Counted from the stretch's first letter, positions 1 through 9,782 are shown. The stretch: 38,781 nucleotides of DNA from Burkholderiales bacterium (GCA_012799975.1 JAAZKF010000111.1:1-38781), one strand, 5' to 3'. A program made the numbers and translations. Notes: generated by a model from the letters alone, not told the origin.

Positions 1-170
1 ACCCCACCCACACCAGGGTGTGGGTGGGAGGGGCCCGTCTGCGTCGTCAGGCGCACCTCTGCGGTGCTCACGTAGTTTCCAACTACGCTCCGCTCCTCAG
101 AACGCACGCCTTCCTGGCATCCAGACTCGCCTCGATGGCCTCGGTTCTCACGCCAGGCGGCGGATTCAGG
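1..170 (+). repeat. MITE-like dispersed element, copy A (truncated by window start)
   Basis: Shares GTCTGCGTCGTCAGGCGCACCTCTGCGGTGCTCACGTAGTTTCCAACTACGCTCCGCTCCTC and terminal CACGCCAGGCGGCGGATTCAGG with copies B-E; 12-bp perfect hairpin CCCACCCACACC-AG-GGTGTGGGTGGG at 3-28. Confidence 0.95.
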
Positions 171-178
171 CAGACGGT

Positions 179-404
179 CGAGATTTTTGCCGGGCCTTCT
201 TCGACTGATACAATCGAGAACACTACCACTCCGCCCTGGCCTGGCTGATCCCTGAGACCGTCCACTACGGCCGCGCCGACGAGCTCCTCGCCTCGCGCCA
301 AAGGCTGCTGACAGGCCTACACCGCCAACCCGAGCAGGTTCATCGGCGGACCACCTCGGGCCACCCAACTGCCTGAAGCCGTTTGGATCAATCCACCAAA
401 CGCC
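179..404 (+). pseudogene. Remnant of IS3-family-type transposase (integrase core C-terminus), nonsense plus frameshift
   Basis: Reads RAFFD*YNREHYHSALAWLIPETVHYGRADELLASRQRLLT (frame 2), then after a 1-nt shift at ~314 AYTANPSRFIGGPPRATQLPEAVWINPP; resembles the C-terminal segment of IS3-family integrases (FFDWYN.EH.HS......P..VHYGRA...........P.RF......P..P..VWINPP). Confidence 0.8.
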
Positions 405-439
405 GCTTCAACTGGCGGTGCACTTCTTCCCCCGCCTGG

Positions 440-2164
440 TTACAGATCTGAAGTTCCCTTCTCGTCGGATTCAGCGGGTGCCAGCGGTGGTTCCGGTAAT
501 CGCCCGAAGAGGCAGAACCTCGTCGATTGATACAGAACAGGGCGGCCAGACCGGTGCAGGTCCACCACCAGGTCTTCAGGAGCCTTCCTCAGGTCCAGGC
601 AGAAAGCCTCGGTTTGCTTGGCCATGGGGGACGGTATGACGCCGAGGTAGTAACCCGGCATCTTCATCCCATCCGGGCGGTCCGCCAGGTAGTTCAAGCC
701 AGGAAGGTTGAACGCAACCAGCACCCCGTCCTTTCGGACCTCTTGCTGGATCATGCGGACCAGTTCGTTAATTTCCCGGACTTCAGATTCGGGGCCCCAC
801 ACCCGTCCCCGGACCGGGTCAAGAAGCACATAATGGCGCCTCTGCAATGTGCCACTGCGCAGACTGTCGCGAGCGGCCAGATGATAGGGGAGAATTCCGT
901 AGAATATGAAGGCCACGCTCAGGAAGATCCCTGCGCCGGTCACCGTCCACCGGTATCTCCCCCGAAGGCAGACCCATGCGAAAAGTAAGGCGGGGACGAG
1001 ATTGCGGAGTGCTCCCCAACTCAGCATATAAGAAGCCAGGAGCATCACCGTCGACAAGAGGTAAGCGGACTGGACCCGGGATTCGCGAAGACGGTCCGGC
1101 ACGAACCAAGGCAGCCAGAGAGGCACGGACAGGACGGCGATGCAGGGCCAGGCCAGGCCAAGCGGTGCACGGTTACTCTCGGGGACCAGGCTGCCCAGGG
1201 TCAGGAGCAGCCCGAAGGCTCCCAGGATGGGACGCGCTTGATGTAGAGGCATCACCGCCAGTCCAAGTAATCCGGCTCCCAGGGCCAGGATACCCGGCGG
1301 CACGGAGGGACAAGCGAACAAGGCGTTGCGATAAGCCATGAGACTGTTGGGATAAGCCAGAACGTCCATGGGGGCTGCAAGCTGCAGAACGGCCAGGAGC
1401 AGACCGGCCACGACGATCCCCTCAAGAAGCTCCGCCAGACGACGGGGCTGAAACGGCGGAGCCTCCGGCCTGCCCTGCCCCAGAACCAGCGTCGTGGTGA
1501 CCAGGCTCAAAGCCACCACGAAGGGTTCCTTGTGCCCCGAGACCAGGATCGCGTAGAAGGGTATCAGCGCAGCGACCGAGACCCACGCAGGCAGGGGAGC
1601 CGCGATGCGGGCCAGGGACATCGCGACCATGGCGATACCGAAGGGAGGTTTCAAAAGCCCGGCAACCCCGGCCAGGAAGCCCTGCCAGAAGGTGGCTCGG
1701 GCTCCGTCCCGATGGAGGATCAGGATCCAGCCGAGGACCAGGGGATAGACGTGATAGTCGCCGTAGGGGACATTCGCCACTGCCCAAGGACCCAGGAGAA
1801 ACTGGAGACCTCCCGCGGCCATCGCACCTGCTCTGCCCACCCTGAAGCGCATCGCCAGGAGAACTGTCAGCCCGACTGACAACGCATGGCACAGCCCGGC
1901 GACGAGGCGGACAGGATAGATCTCCATACCCCACCATGACAAGACGGGATGGTGCAGGAGGAACAGGTAGGGCCCGTAGGTAGAAAGGAAGTCCCGGTAG
2001 AGCACGCGTCCACGGGAATACTCTTCGAAGCCACGCAGCATGACGCCCTCCTCGGTGAGAAGGTTGTCCAGCCCGATGCTATAGTGGGCTATAATGGTTG
2101 CGTACACTGCTGTGGCCGCGGTGAGGGCCAGAGCGGCCCAGGGAACGGCGCGGCGCGTGGTCAT
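440..2164 (-). CDS. Polytopic membrane protein, probable GT-C/ArnT-PMT-like glycosyltransferase
   Basis: Many hydrophobic segments; N-terminal EEGVMLRGFEEYSRGRVLYRDFLSTYGPY resembles GT39-like proteins. Start moved to MTTRRAVPW (2164) from the ORF start at 2386. Confidence 0.7.
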   Translation of the reverse strand: MTTRRAVPWAALALTAATAVYATIIAHYSIGLDNLLTEEGVMLRGFEEYSRGRVLYRDFLSTYGPYLFLLHHPVLSWWGMEIYPVRLVAGLCHALSVGLTVLLAMRFRVGRAGAMAAGGLQFLLGPWAVANVPYGDYHVYPLVLGWILILHRDGARATFWQGFLAGVAGLLKPPFGIAMVAMSLARIAAPLPAWVSVAALIPFYAILVSGHKEPFVVALSLVTTTLVLGQGRPEAPPFQPRRLAELLEGIVVAGLLLAVLQLAAPMDVLAYPNSLMAYRNALFACPSVPPGILALGAGLLGLAVMPLHQARPILGAFGLLLTLGSLVPESNRAPLGLAWPCIAVLSVPLWLPWFVPDRLRESRVQSAYLLSTVMLLASYMLSWGALRNLVPALLFAWVCLRGRYRWTVTGAGIFLSVAFIFYGILPYHLAARDSLRSGTLQRRHYVLLDPVRGRVWGPESEVREINELVRMIQQEVRKDGVLVAFNLPGLNYLADRPDGMKMPGYYLGVIPSPMAKQTEAFCLDLRKAPEDLVVDLHRSGRPVLYQSTRFCLFGRLPEPPLAPAESDEKGTSDL

Positions 2165-2397
2165 TGTGGACACGGCGGCGGGCCTTCGGAGCCCTTCATT
2201 GCAATCCTGCCCTCTGTCAGCGATCGGACGATATGATCCACCCTCCGGATTGGCAGCCGGCCTGAATCCGGACCGAGCATCGTAGAGGCCATTGCTTAAC
2301 CCGCGCGGGTGCATCCCAGCGAGCGGCGAGGCAACCGACACGATATTCACACAGGCTGCTGACAGGGAACCACGCACCCCCGGCAAAGGGGCAGCGG

Positions 2398-3048
2398 ATG
2401 CAACTGGATTATTACGCCCACTCCTGTTTCGCCGTGACCGATGGCACGGGCCGCCGTATCCTGATCGACCCCTACGATCCCACGGTGGGCTATACCATGC
2501 CGAACCGGCCGGCGGAGGTGACCCTCGTCAGCCATGCCCACTTCGACCACGACTACCTGGCGGCCGTCCCAGGTCGCACCCGGGTCCTCCGTGGAGCCGG
2601 AGAGCACCGGTTTGAAGGCCTGACCATCCAGGGATTCACGGCCGACCACGATGAAGAGGGCGGAAGCCGGCTGGGTCACATCACCATCTTCCGCCTCGAG
2701 GTCGACGGGCGCTCGATCGTGCACCTTTCAGACCTGCAGGGCCCGCTGACCTCAGAGGTCCAGGCGCGCCTGCAGGGTGCCGACATCCTGCTCATTCCCT
2801 GCGGTGGGGGCGGCTACACCCTGGGCCCCCGGGAGGCCGCTGACCTGGTCCGCACGCTTCGCCCCCGTCAGGTGGTCCCGATGCACTATCGGACCCCCTT
2901 CCTGAACCGCAGCCGATTTCCCGATCTCCAACCGGTCGACCCTTTCCTGCAGGAATTCGAGTCCCGCCCACTGCGCGAATCCTCGTTGCGGCTCGGGGAC
3001 CTCGCGCCCGAAGGCCCGGAGATCGTGGCTCTCAGCCATATTTTTTGA
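2398..3048 (+). CDS. MBL-fold metal-dependent hydrolase (UPF0173-like)
   Basis: SHAHFDHDYL metal-binding motif, overall beta-lactamase-fold pattern, 216 aa. Confidence 0.85.
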   Translation: MQLDYYAHSCFAVTDGTGRRILIDPYDPTVGYTMPNRPAEVTLVSHAHFDHDYLAAVPGRTRVLRGAGEHRFEGLTIQGFTADHDEEGGSRLGHITIFRLEVDGRSIVHLSDLQGPLTSEVQARLQGADILLIPCGGGGYTLGPREAADLVRTLRPRQVVPMHYRTPFLNRSRFPDLQPVDPFLQEFESRPLRESSLRLGDLAPEGPEIVALSHIF

Positions 3049-3070
3049 AGCGGAGCCCCGGCCTCAAGGC

Positions 3071-4342
3071 TCAGTCCTCGGGCTTATGGGGGTCCACTAC
3101 ATGCGAGAACTCTTCGATGAAGCGCTCGGGGGTGATGCAACAGACGGCTGCCATCTGCCGCAGGCGATCCCGCGACTCGAAATCCTGGCGGGTCAAGCGG
3201 ATCATGTATTCCCGGGCGATCCGATAGGACAGCGAGCTGCAGTCTACGAAGCGGACCTTGGTGCGGCGGGTCTGCGGGCTGATCAAGTCGGCAAACCGCA
3301 ACGGCACGATCCGCTCACCCTGCACCGTGATCACTGCATTGGTGCCACCGTTCTCCAGGAACTCGACGGCCCCGTAGCCCAGGTTGCGGGTATAGTCGAT
3401 ATCGAAGGCGGTCGGGTCCACGCAACGCAACTCATACCCCAACTCCTGGTTGACGATCCGCAGTTTGATCCCGAATTCCTCCAGGCGACGGCGGATGGCG
3501 AACTTCAGGATATCTGAAAAGTTCAGTTCTCCCAGATGCAGATGCCCGTATTCGTCGCGTTCGAGGACCTCGAACTTGGAGAGGAACTTCTCGAGCTCTA
3601 CGGGATCGATCCTCTCCATGAAGCCTTCGGCGACGATGGCCACCCCGTGCTGGCGGCCCTCAGCCAGGCGTTTGATGATCGAACCGACGATCGTGTCGAC
3701 GATCAGGCTCAGGCCGACCTTCCCCGTGAACTCTTCCGGAATCAGGGTCAGGGTGGCCCCGGCCGATTTGCCGATCCCCAGGGCCAGGTGCCCGGCCTTG
3801 CGCCCCATGGCGACCACCACGAACCAACGCCCGGTGACCCGGGCATCCTGATAGTAGGTGGACACGATGCGGCTGCCCTCGGCGCGGGCCGTCTCGAAGC
3901 CGAAGGTGGGGATGCCAGCAGGCAGGGGCAGGTCGTTGTCGATGGTCTTGGGGATGTGGGCAAACTTCAGATCGTGCCCCATATGCCGGGAGTATTCGGC
4001 GATCCGGATGGCCGAATAGGCGGTGTCGTCGCCCCCCAGGGTAACCAGGTGGGTGATCTCCAACTCCCGCAAGGTCTCGACCGTATTGCGCAGCAGGCGC
4101 TCATCCCTGGTCGGGTTGGCTCGGGAGGTCCGCAGCAGGCTACCTCCGTGGAGGTGGATCCGACTGATCTTGGGGATGCTGAGGAACTCGATCTTCTTCT
4201 CGCCGTTCATCAGGTGCTGGTAGCCATCATAGATCCCGATCACCGAGTGGCCACGCTTGATGGCCTCGATCGTGACCGAACTGATGACCGAGTTGGTGCC
4301 CGGGGCAGGTCCTCCCCCGATGAGGATTCCATACTTGCGCAC
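3071..4342 (-). CDS. 6-phosphofructokinase, predicted pyrophosphate-dependent type
   Basis: GILIGGGPAPGTNSVI, TLGGDDTAYSA, IPKTIDNDLP motifs; Asp in GGDD and Lys in PKTIDND are PPi-PFK signatures. Confidence 0.88.
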   Translation of the reverse strand: MRKYGILIGGGPAPGTNSVISSVTIEAIKRGHSVIGIYDGYQHLMNGEKKIEFLSIPKISRIHLHGGSLLRTSRANPTRDERLLRNTVETLRELEITHLVTLGGDDTAYSAIRIAEYSRHMGHDLKFAHIPKTIDNDLPLPAGIPTFGFETARAEGSRIVSTYYQDARVTGRWFVVVAMGRKAGHLALGIGKSAGATLTLIPEEFTGKVGLSLIVDTIVGSIIKRLAEGRQHGVAIVAEGFMERIDPVELEKFLSKFEVLERDEYGHLHLGELNFSDILKFAIRRRLEEFGIKLRIVNQELGYELRCVDPTAFDIDYTRNLGYGAVEFLENGGTNAVITVQGERIVPLRFADLISPQTRRTKVRFVDCSSLSYRIAREYMIRLTRQDFESRDRLRQMAAVCCITPERFIEEFSHVVDPHKPED

Positions 4343-4471
4343 CGGATCACCTCTCTTCCTGGCCCGACGCCCCGGAACTCAGCAGAGGCGGGGTAACCTG
4401 TGAAAAAAAAGCGCTTCGCCTCGACAAGAAGGATCCCCTGCGCGGGAGGGGCCTTGAATTCGCCACCTAGC

Positions 4472-4649
4472 CCTGAATCCGCCGCCTACCGTGGCATTCG
4501 GCCGTCGAGGCGGGCCCGTCTGCGTCGTCAGGCGCACCTCTGCGGTGCTCACGTAGTTCCCAACTACGCTCCGCTCCTCGATGCACGCCTTCCTGGCATC
4601 CAGACCCGCCTCGATGGCCTCGGTTCTCACGCCAGGCGGCGGATTCAGG
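4472..4649 (+). repeat. MITE-like dispersed element, copy B (178 bp, complete)
   Basis: CCTGAATCCGCCGCC ... GGCGGCGGATTCAGG termini; flanks CTAGC (4467-4471) and CTGGC (4650-4654), 4/5 matching TSD. Confidence 0.95.
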
Positions 4650-4700
4650 CTGGCCGCCCGACGTGGACAACTCGGCCCGGGTCTGCTACGATTCCGAACC

Positions 4701-5693
4701 GTGAGTGACTCGGAAGGATATAATCCCGGAACCGCAGCCTACAAATACGAGCAGTTGCAGACCCGCAGCATGATCCGCTCGCTGCTGAGTCTTTTCGGCA
4801 GCCGACCGGACCCCACCCTGCTCTCCTTCGACCAGGTCCAGGCCCTGCTCCGCCCCGCCGCAGGGGTGTCGAGGGGAACCCGGATGATCCCCATCTCCCA
4901 TATCGTAGGCAGTGTGGGACGCTACCGGGACTTCGACCGGGCCTTCCTCCCCCTCAACCCGGCCTCTGAAGAACGCTGGAAGCGAATCGACGTGGCCATG
5001 CATGGTTCCAGCGGCCTTCCCCCCATCGACGTCTACCTGGTGGGCGAGGTCTATTTCGTTCGCGACGGGAACCACCGGGTCTCGGTGGCCAGGGCCAATG
5101 GCATGGAAGAGATCGAGGCCCGGGTGACCGAGATTCCGACCCGGGTGCCGTTGACCGCCGACCTGGACGTCGACGACCTGATCCGCAAAACGGAATACGC
5201 CCGATTCCAGGAAGAGACCGACCTGGACAAGTCCCGCCCCCAGGCCAACATCGACCTGACCGAGCCTGGTCGCTACGAACAGCTCCTCGAGCACATCGGA
5301 GTGCACCGCTACTATCTGGGCCTGGAGCGAGGTCATGAGGTCTCCATGCCCGAGGCCGCGCAGAGCTGGTATGACCACGTGTATCTCCCGGTGATCGAAT
5401 CGGTCCGCCAGAGCCGGGTCCTCGAAGAGTTCCCCCACCGGAGCGAGGCGGACCTCTACCTCTGGGTAGCCTGGCATCGCGAACGTCTCAAGAAGAAATA
5501 CGGGGTCCTGCCCCCGGACCAGGAGGTCGCCGCCGGTCTGGCGGAGCGTTTCAGCGAGCGCCCCCTGGCCCGCTTCCTGAAGATGCTGCGACGGATCCTC
5601 CAGGCTGCCGTGGCGGCGGCCCACGAGTCCCCCGCCCCTCCCGAGGCCGACAGACCATCGGACCCTGGCGAGGACCCGCCCGACCCGTCGTGA
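4701..5693 (+). CDS. ParB-like/DUF4032-type protein of unknown function
   Basis: ISHIVGSVGRYRDFDRAFLPL and VYFVRDGNHRVSVARANG resemble ParB-like folds. GTG start at 4701 (alternative ATG 4770). Confidence 0.65.
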   Translation: MSDSEGYNPGTAAYKYEQLQTRSMIRSLLSLFGSRPDPTLLSFDQVQALLRPAAGVSRGTRMIPISHIVGSVGRYRDFDRAFLPLNPASEERWKRIDVAMHGSSGLPPIDVYLVGEVYFVRDGNHRVSVARANGMEEIEARVTEIPTRVPLTADLDVDDLIRKTEYARFQEETDLDKSRPQANIDLTEPGRYEQLLEHIGVHRYYLGLERGHEVSMPEAAQSWYDHVYLPVIESVRQSRVLEEFPHRSEADLYLWVAWHRERLKKKYGVLPPDQEVAAGLAERFSERPLARFLKMLRRILQAAVAAAHESPAPPEADRPSDPGEDPPDPS

Positions 5694-6976
5694 GCTCTCC
5701 GCTACGCCTGGCCATGACGGCCGCCCACGGGGGTTATGGTTCCGAACAGGTCCCCGTGGGTGGGGGGGCCGCCATCTGCGAGCGCCTGTGCAGAACCTGG
5801 GGAGCCCGTCAGGATGTGGAACTCACCCTCCTGGTGCCGGGCCCCTCGGTCCCGCCGGGTCTGCGCTCGCTCCGCGTCGATGTCCTGGAGGGACGGACTC
5901 CCTCCTCGCTCGGGACCCTGAGTTACGCCCGTTTCTGCCGACGCTTCGAGAAGGTCCTGACCCGAACGCTGATCCGCCTGGCCCCCGACGCGGTCCTGGT
6001 CCACGACATCGCCGAGGCCCCGGACTTCCAGGCCCTGCACCGTCAAGGCATCCCTTGCGTGCCGATCCTGCACGTCGACGTCGTGGACTTCTTCTGCCGG
6101 ATGTATCTGGGCGGATGGGTGCGCCCCCAGGCGGCTGAAGCCTTCATGCGGCGGCTGCGCCCATGGCCAATCCTCCCTGACCTCTTGCGTCTGGTCTTCG
6201 ACAAGCAGGCCGCAGCGGCCCTCTGTTGCCCCCACCTGGTGGTGCCCTCCCGGGGGATGGCCGAAATCCTGGAAAAGACCTATCCCGAGATGGCACCTGG
6301 CCAGGTCGTCGTAGTTCCCTGGGGAGCCCCCGATGAAGAGCCCTCCGAGGCCGCCCTCCAGGCAGCGCGCAGCCGGTGGTCCCGGCGACTGGAGATCCCC
6401 GCCGAGGCCCCCGTGATCCTGACCTTGTCCCGTCTCTCACCCGAAAAGGGCCAGGACCTGCTGCTGGAAGCCCTGGCCTGGGGCGAGCAGCAAGGAGAAA
6501 TCCCGCCAGGCCTGACCCTGGTCGTCTGTGGCCAGGTCGCCTTCATGCAGGGGCCTGCCTTCCTGGAACGACTCCACCGGTTGGCGCGGAACCTGAGCCA
6601 GGTCCGGGTCATCTTCCCCGGCCACCTGGGTGGAGCCGAGAAACGGATAGCCCTGGAGAGGGCCGACCTCTTCGTCTCCGCCAGTCGCCACGAGAGCTAC
6701 GGCCTGACCACGATGGAGGCCCTGGCGGCGGGAACCCCCGTCCTGGCCCTGGAGACCCCCGGAGCCCGCCAAGCCCTGAGCCCGGATTGCGGGCGCATCC
6801 TGGCGCGAGGGGGAGACCTCCGGGCCAGGCTCTGGGACGAGATCCGGGACATGCTGGCAGACCACGGGCGCCTGGAGGCCATGGGCAGGGCAGCCCGGGA
6901 GCGCGCTGCCGCTCATCCCTTCAGCCTGGCCGCCGAGCGGCTACGCCTGCTCCTAGCCGGACTGAAAGATTCCTGA
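5690..6976 (+). CDS. Glycosyltransferase family 4 (GT-B)
   Basis: GGAAICERLCR, LTLSRLSPEKGQDLLLEA, SASRHESYGLTTMEALAAGTPVLAL; GTG start overlaps preceding stop by 4 bp. Confidence 0.85.
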   Translation: MSSPLRLAMTAAHGGYGSEQVPVGGGAAICERLCRTWGARQDVELTLLVPGPSVPPGLRSLRVDVLEGRTPSSLGTLSYARFCRRFEKVLTRTLIRLAPDAVLVHDIAEAPDFQALHRQGIPCVPILHVDVVDFFCRMYLGGWVRPQAAEAFMRRLRPWPILPDLLRLVFDKQAAAALCCPHLVVPSRGMAEILEKTYPEMAPGQVVVVPWGAPDEEPSEAALQAARSRWSRRLEIPAEAPVILTLSRLSPEKGQDLLLEALAWGEQQGEIPPGLTLVVCGQVAFMQGPAFLERLHRLARNLSQVRVIFPGHLGGAEKRIALERADLFVSASRHESYGLTTMEALAAGTPVLALETPGARQALSPDCGRILARGGDLRARLWDEIRDMLADHGRLEAMGRAARERAAAHPFSLAAERLRLLLAGLKDS

Positions 6977-6984
6977 ACCCCGCC

Positions 6985-8433
6985 TCAGGGGATCTGGACC
7001 GCGGGCCCCAGGAACTCGTCCACTTCCAGGAGCCGGACCGGCCCCAAACCCAGGGCCTCCAACTGAGGAGTCACCACCCGAGCATCCCCCACCACCACCA
7101 AGGCCATTTCTTCCAGGGCCAGGGTTCGGGTGGCCGCGCGCGCGGTGGAAGCCGCATCCACTTCCAGGAGGCGAGCGACGTACTCCGAGAAGTAGGCGTC
7201 CGGCAACCCGTACAGTTGCATCTCGAGAACCTTGGCAGCCAGATCCGTGCAGGTCTCAAACTCGCCGGGGAAGCTGTAGGCAGCATAGCTGCGCGCCTTC
7301 AGCAGCTCGGGCTCGGGGATGGGCTCAAGGATGGCCTCCAACTCGGAGAGGATCTCCCCCAGGGCCGCCCCCGTCTTGTCGGCCTGCACCGAGGTGCTCA
7401 CCAGGAAGGGCCCCGGGGCCCGGCGCATGGCGAAGCTGGAGCTGGCACCGTAGGTGAAGCCGTTGCGCTCGCGCAGATTCTGGTTGAGCCGCGAGGTGAA
7501 GGAACCGCCCAGGACGGTGTTGAGAATCTGCAAGGGGAAGAAATCCGGGGTGACCCGTTCCACACCGACCTTCCCGACGCGCAGGACGGATTGGGGAGAA
7601 TCGGGTCTGTCGACCAGGAAGATCCCCCGCCCCCGCGCGGGAATCGCACGGGTCGGAGCGTCGGACAAAGCCGGTCCCGAGGCCTTCCAGGAGCCGAAGC
7701 GGGAACCCAGGAGCTTCAGGGCCTGCTCGGGTTCCACGTCTCCCGTCACGACAAACGAGGCCAGAGCCGGATGGCACAACTGACGGTGGAAGTCCAGCAG
7801 ATCCTGGCGGGTCAGCCCGGCGAACTGGGCGGCCGTGCCGGAAGACGAGGTCCCATAGCGATGGTGCTCTCCATAGACCGTCCGGAGGAAGGCGGCATTG
7901 GCCAGCGAGGTCGGGTCCATCCGCATCTGCAGGAAGCTGGTCAGGAAGCGGGCCTGCAGACGGTCGACTTCGGCCTGGGCGAAGCGCGGACGCAGGACCA
8001 TGTCGGCCATCAGGTCCAAAGCCGGTTCCAGGCGCGCCGTGGGTACCCCCAAGGCGACCACGGTTCCGTCAAAACTGCAGTTGGCCGAGAGGTCGGCTCC
8101 CAACATGTCCACCGCCTCGGCGAACTCCAGGGAATCGCGCGCCCCGGCTCCTTCATCCAGGCAGGCCGTGGTGAAAGAGGCCAGACCGGCCTTGCCTGCC
8201 GGATCCTGCATGGCCCCGGCCCGGAAGAGCAGATTGACCGAGACCAGGGGCACCTTCTTCCGTTGGACGAACCACACGGGGATCCCATTGGGCAACTGCC
8301 GCTTCACGATCGGCTGCATCTTCAGGCCGGGTGGCAGGCCCGGCCGGGGAGGCGTCGTCCGATCGGGGATCCCGGCCTCGAGCGGGAGCGCGGCCAACAA
8401 GGCCAGCAAAAGTATGAGAAGAGCCCTCTTCAT
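6985..8433 (-). CDS. M16 family peptidase-like protein, HXXEH motif absent (non-catalytic partner)
   Basis: Signal peptide, LPNGIPVWFVQRKKVPLVSVNLLFRAGAMQDPAGKAGLASFTTACLDEGAG: M16 fold without HXXEH; 4-bp overlap with upstream M16 gene. Confidence 0.88.
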   Translation of the reverse strand: MKRALLILLLALLAALPLEAGIPDRTTPPRPGLPPGLKMQPIVKRQLPNGIPVWFVQRKKVPLVSVNLLFRAGAMQDPAGKAGLASFTTACLDEGAGARDSLEFAEAVDMLGADLSANCSFDGTVVALGVPTARLEPALDLMADMVLRPRFAQAEVDRLQARFLTSFLQMRMDPTSLANAAFLRTVYGEHHRYGTSSSGTAAQFAGLTRQDLLDFHRQLCHPALASFVVTGDVEPEQALKLLGSRFGSWKASGPALSDAPTRAIPARGRGIFLVDRPDSPQSVLRVGKVGVERVTPDFFPLQILNTVLGGSFTSRLNQNLRERNGFTYGASSSFAMRRAPGPFLVSTSVQADKTGAALGEILSELEAILEPIPEPELLKARSYAAYSFPGEFETCTDLAAKVLEMQLYGLPDAYFSEYVARLLEVDAASTARAATRTLALEEMALVVVGDARVVTPQLEALGLGPVRLLEVDEFLGPAVQIP

Positions 8434-9782
8434 CGGGTGGCCTCCTGTTCCGGAATCACGTAGAGTTCCACCCGGCGGTCCGCCGGCAGGAAGCGGCGCA
8501 CCACTGAACGGAGGTCTTCGGGAGAGATGGCCCGATAGCGGGCCAGGTCCTCCTCGAAGTAGTCGGGGTTCCCCGTATACATGTAGTAGGCGTTCAACTG
8601 ATCTGCTTTGGAGGAGGCGCGCTCGATGGCCTGGAGATGGGCGGCTTCCAGACCATTCAGGGCCCGGTCTATCTCCTGGCGTTTCGGGGGTTCCTGGTGC
8701 AGGAGGGCGAGTTCCTCGTCGATGACCCGCTGGACCTCGTCCAGGGTATGCCCGGGCCGGGGGATGAACTGGATCACGAAGAGGGAGCCCAAACGTTGGC
8801 TGAGCTGGGAAGCCGAGACCTGCTGGGCGATCTGCAGTTCATGGACCAGTCGCCGGTATAGGCGCGAGTTCTTGCTCCCACACAGGACCGACGCCACCAG
8901 GTCCATCTCGGCGTCTCCGGGCGTCAGGATGGCCGGCGTATGCCAGACCAGGAGCCCCAAGGGAAGCTCGACCCGGTCGGTCAGGGTCTTTCGCCGCACT
9001 TCCTCGAGCCGGACGGGGGGGGCACTTACCGGTGCTACCGGAGCTCCGGATTGGACATCCGAAAACCACTTCTCCACCAGGGCCCGGGTCCGGACCGGGT
9101 CGATATCCCCCGCCACCACCAGACTGGCGTTGTTGGGTACATAGTAGGTGCGGAAGAAGTCGGTGACATCCTTGAAACCGGCGGCCGAGATATCCTCCAG
9201 CGATCCGATTACCGGCCAACTGTAGGGGTGGGACTCCGGATAGAGCAGCCCCGGCAACTCCAGCCAGACCTTGCCGTAGGGTCGGTTGAGGTAGCTCTGG
9301 CGCATCTCGTTCTTGACCACGTCCCGCTGGCCATCGACTATATCAGGCGAGACGGACTTCAACAGGTGGCCCATCCGGTCGGATTCCAGGAAGAGCGCGA
9401 GCTCCAGGGCGTTGGAGGGAAGCGAGATATAGTAGTTCGTCCGGTCCTGGGAGGTCGAGGCATTGTTGTTGCCCCCGACTCCCTCCAGAAGCGTATCGAA
9501 CTCGCCCTCCCGGACGTGCCCCGAGCCCTCGAACATCAGATGCTCGAAGAGATGGGCGAAGCCGGTCCTACCGGGCTTCTCGTTGGCCGACCCGACCAGG
9601 TACCACAGGTTGGTGTGAACCACCGGCACCGTGTGGTCCTCGTGCAGGATCACGTTCAGACCATTGGGCAAGGTGAATTGAATATAGTCGACCGAGAGCC
9701 TCTCCTGGGGTTCAGCCAGGACGGGCCCGACCAGTAGCCAGAGTACGGCCAGGACGGACAGGATCCTGCGAGTCATGCGCAT
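8430..9782 (-). CDS. M16 family zinc peptidase (catalytic)
   Basis: LPNGLNVILHEDHTVPVVHTNLWYLVGSANEKPGRTGFAHLFEHLMFEGS with HLFEH; signal peptide after MRMTRRIL start. Confidence 0.9.
   Translation of the reverse strand: MRMTRRILSVLAVLWLLVGPVLAEPQERLSVDYIQFTLPNGLNVILHEDHTVPVVHTNLWYLVGSANEKPGRTGFAHLFEHLMFEGSGHVREGEFDTLLEGVGGNNNASTSQDRTNYYISLPSNALELALFLESDRMGHLLKSVSPDIVDGQRDVVKNEMRQSYLNRPYGKVWLELPGLLYPESHPYSWPVIGSLEDISAAGFKDVTDFFRTYYVPNNASLVVAGDIDPVRTRALVEKWFSDVQSGAPVAPVSAPPVRLEEVRRKTLTDRVELPLGLLVWHTPAILTPGDAEMDLVASVLCGSKNSRLYRRLVHELQIAQQVSASQLSQRLGSLFVIQFIPRPGHTLDEVQRVIDEELALLHQEPPKRQEIDRALNGLEAAHLQAIERASSKADQLNAYYMYTGNPDYFEEDLARYRAISPEDLRSVVRRFLPADRRVELYVIPEQEATR

Noticed and set aside
4379-4630. 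Recurring peptide MRTEAIEAGLDARKACIEERSVVGNYVSTAEVRLTTQT as a conserved small protein
   Set aside because: Encoded by the dispersed element only; indels in copies A and C destroy the frame, so it is most likely a spurious ORF within the repeat.
6376-8463. 695-aa plus-strand ORF
   Set aside because: Antisense or alternative-frame shadow over the glycosyltransferase and M16 genes; Pro/Gly/Arg-rich composition typical of high-GC spurious ORFs.
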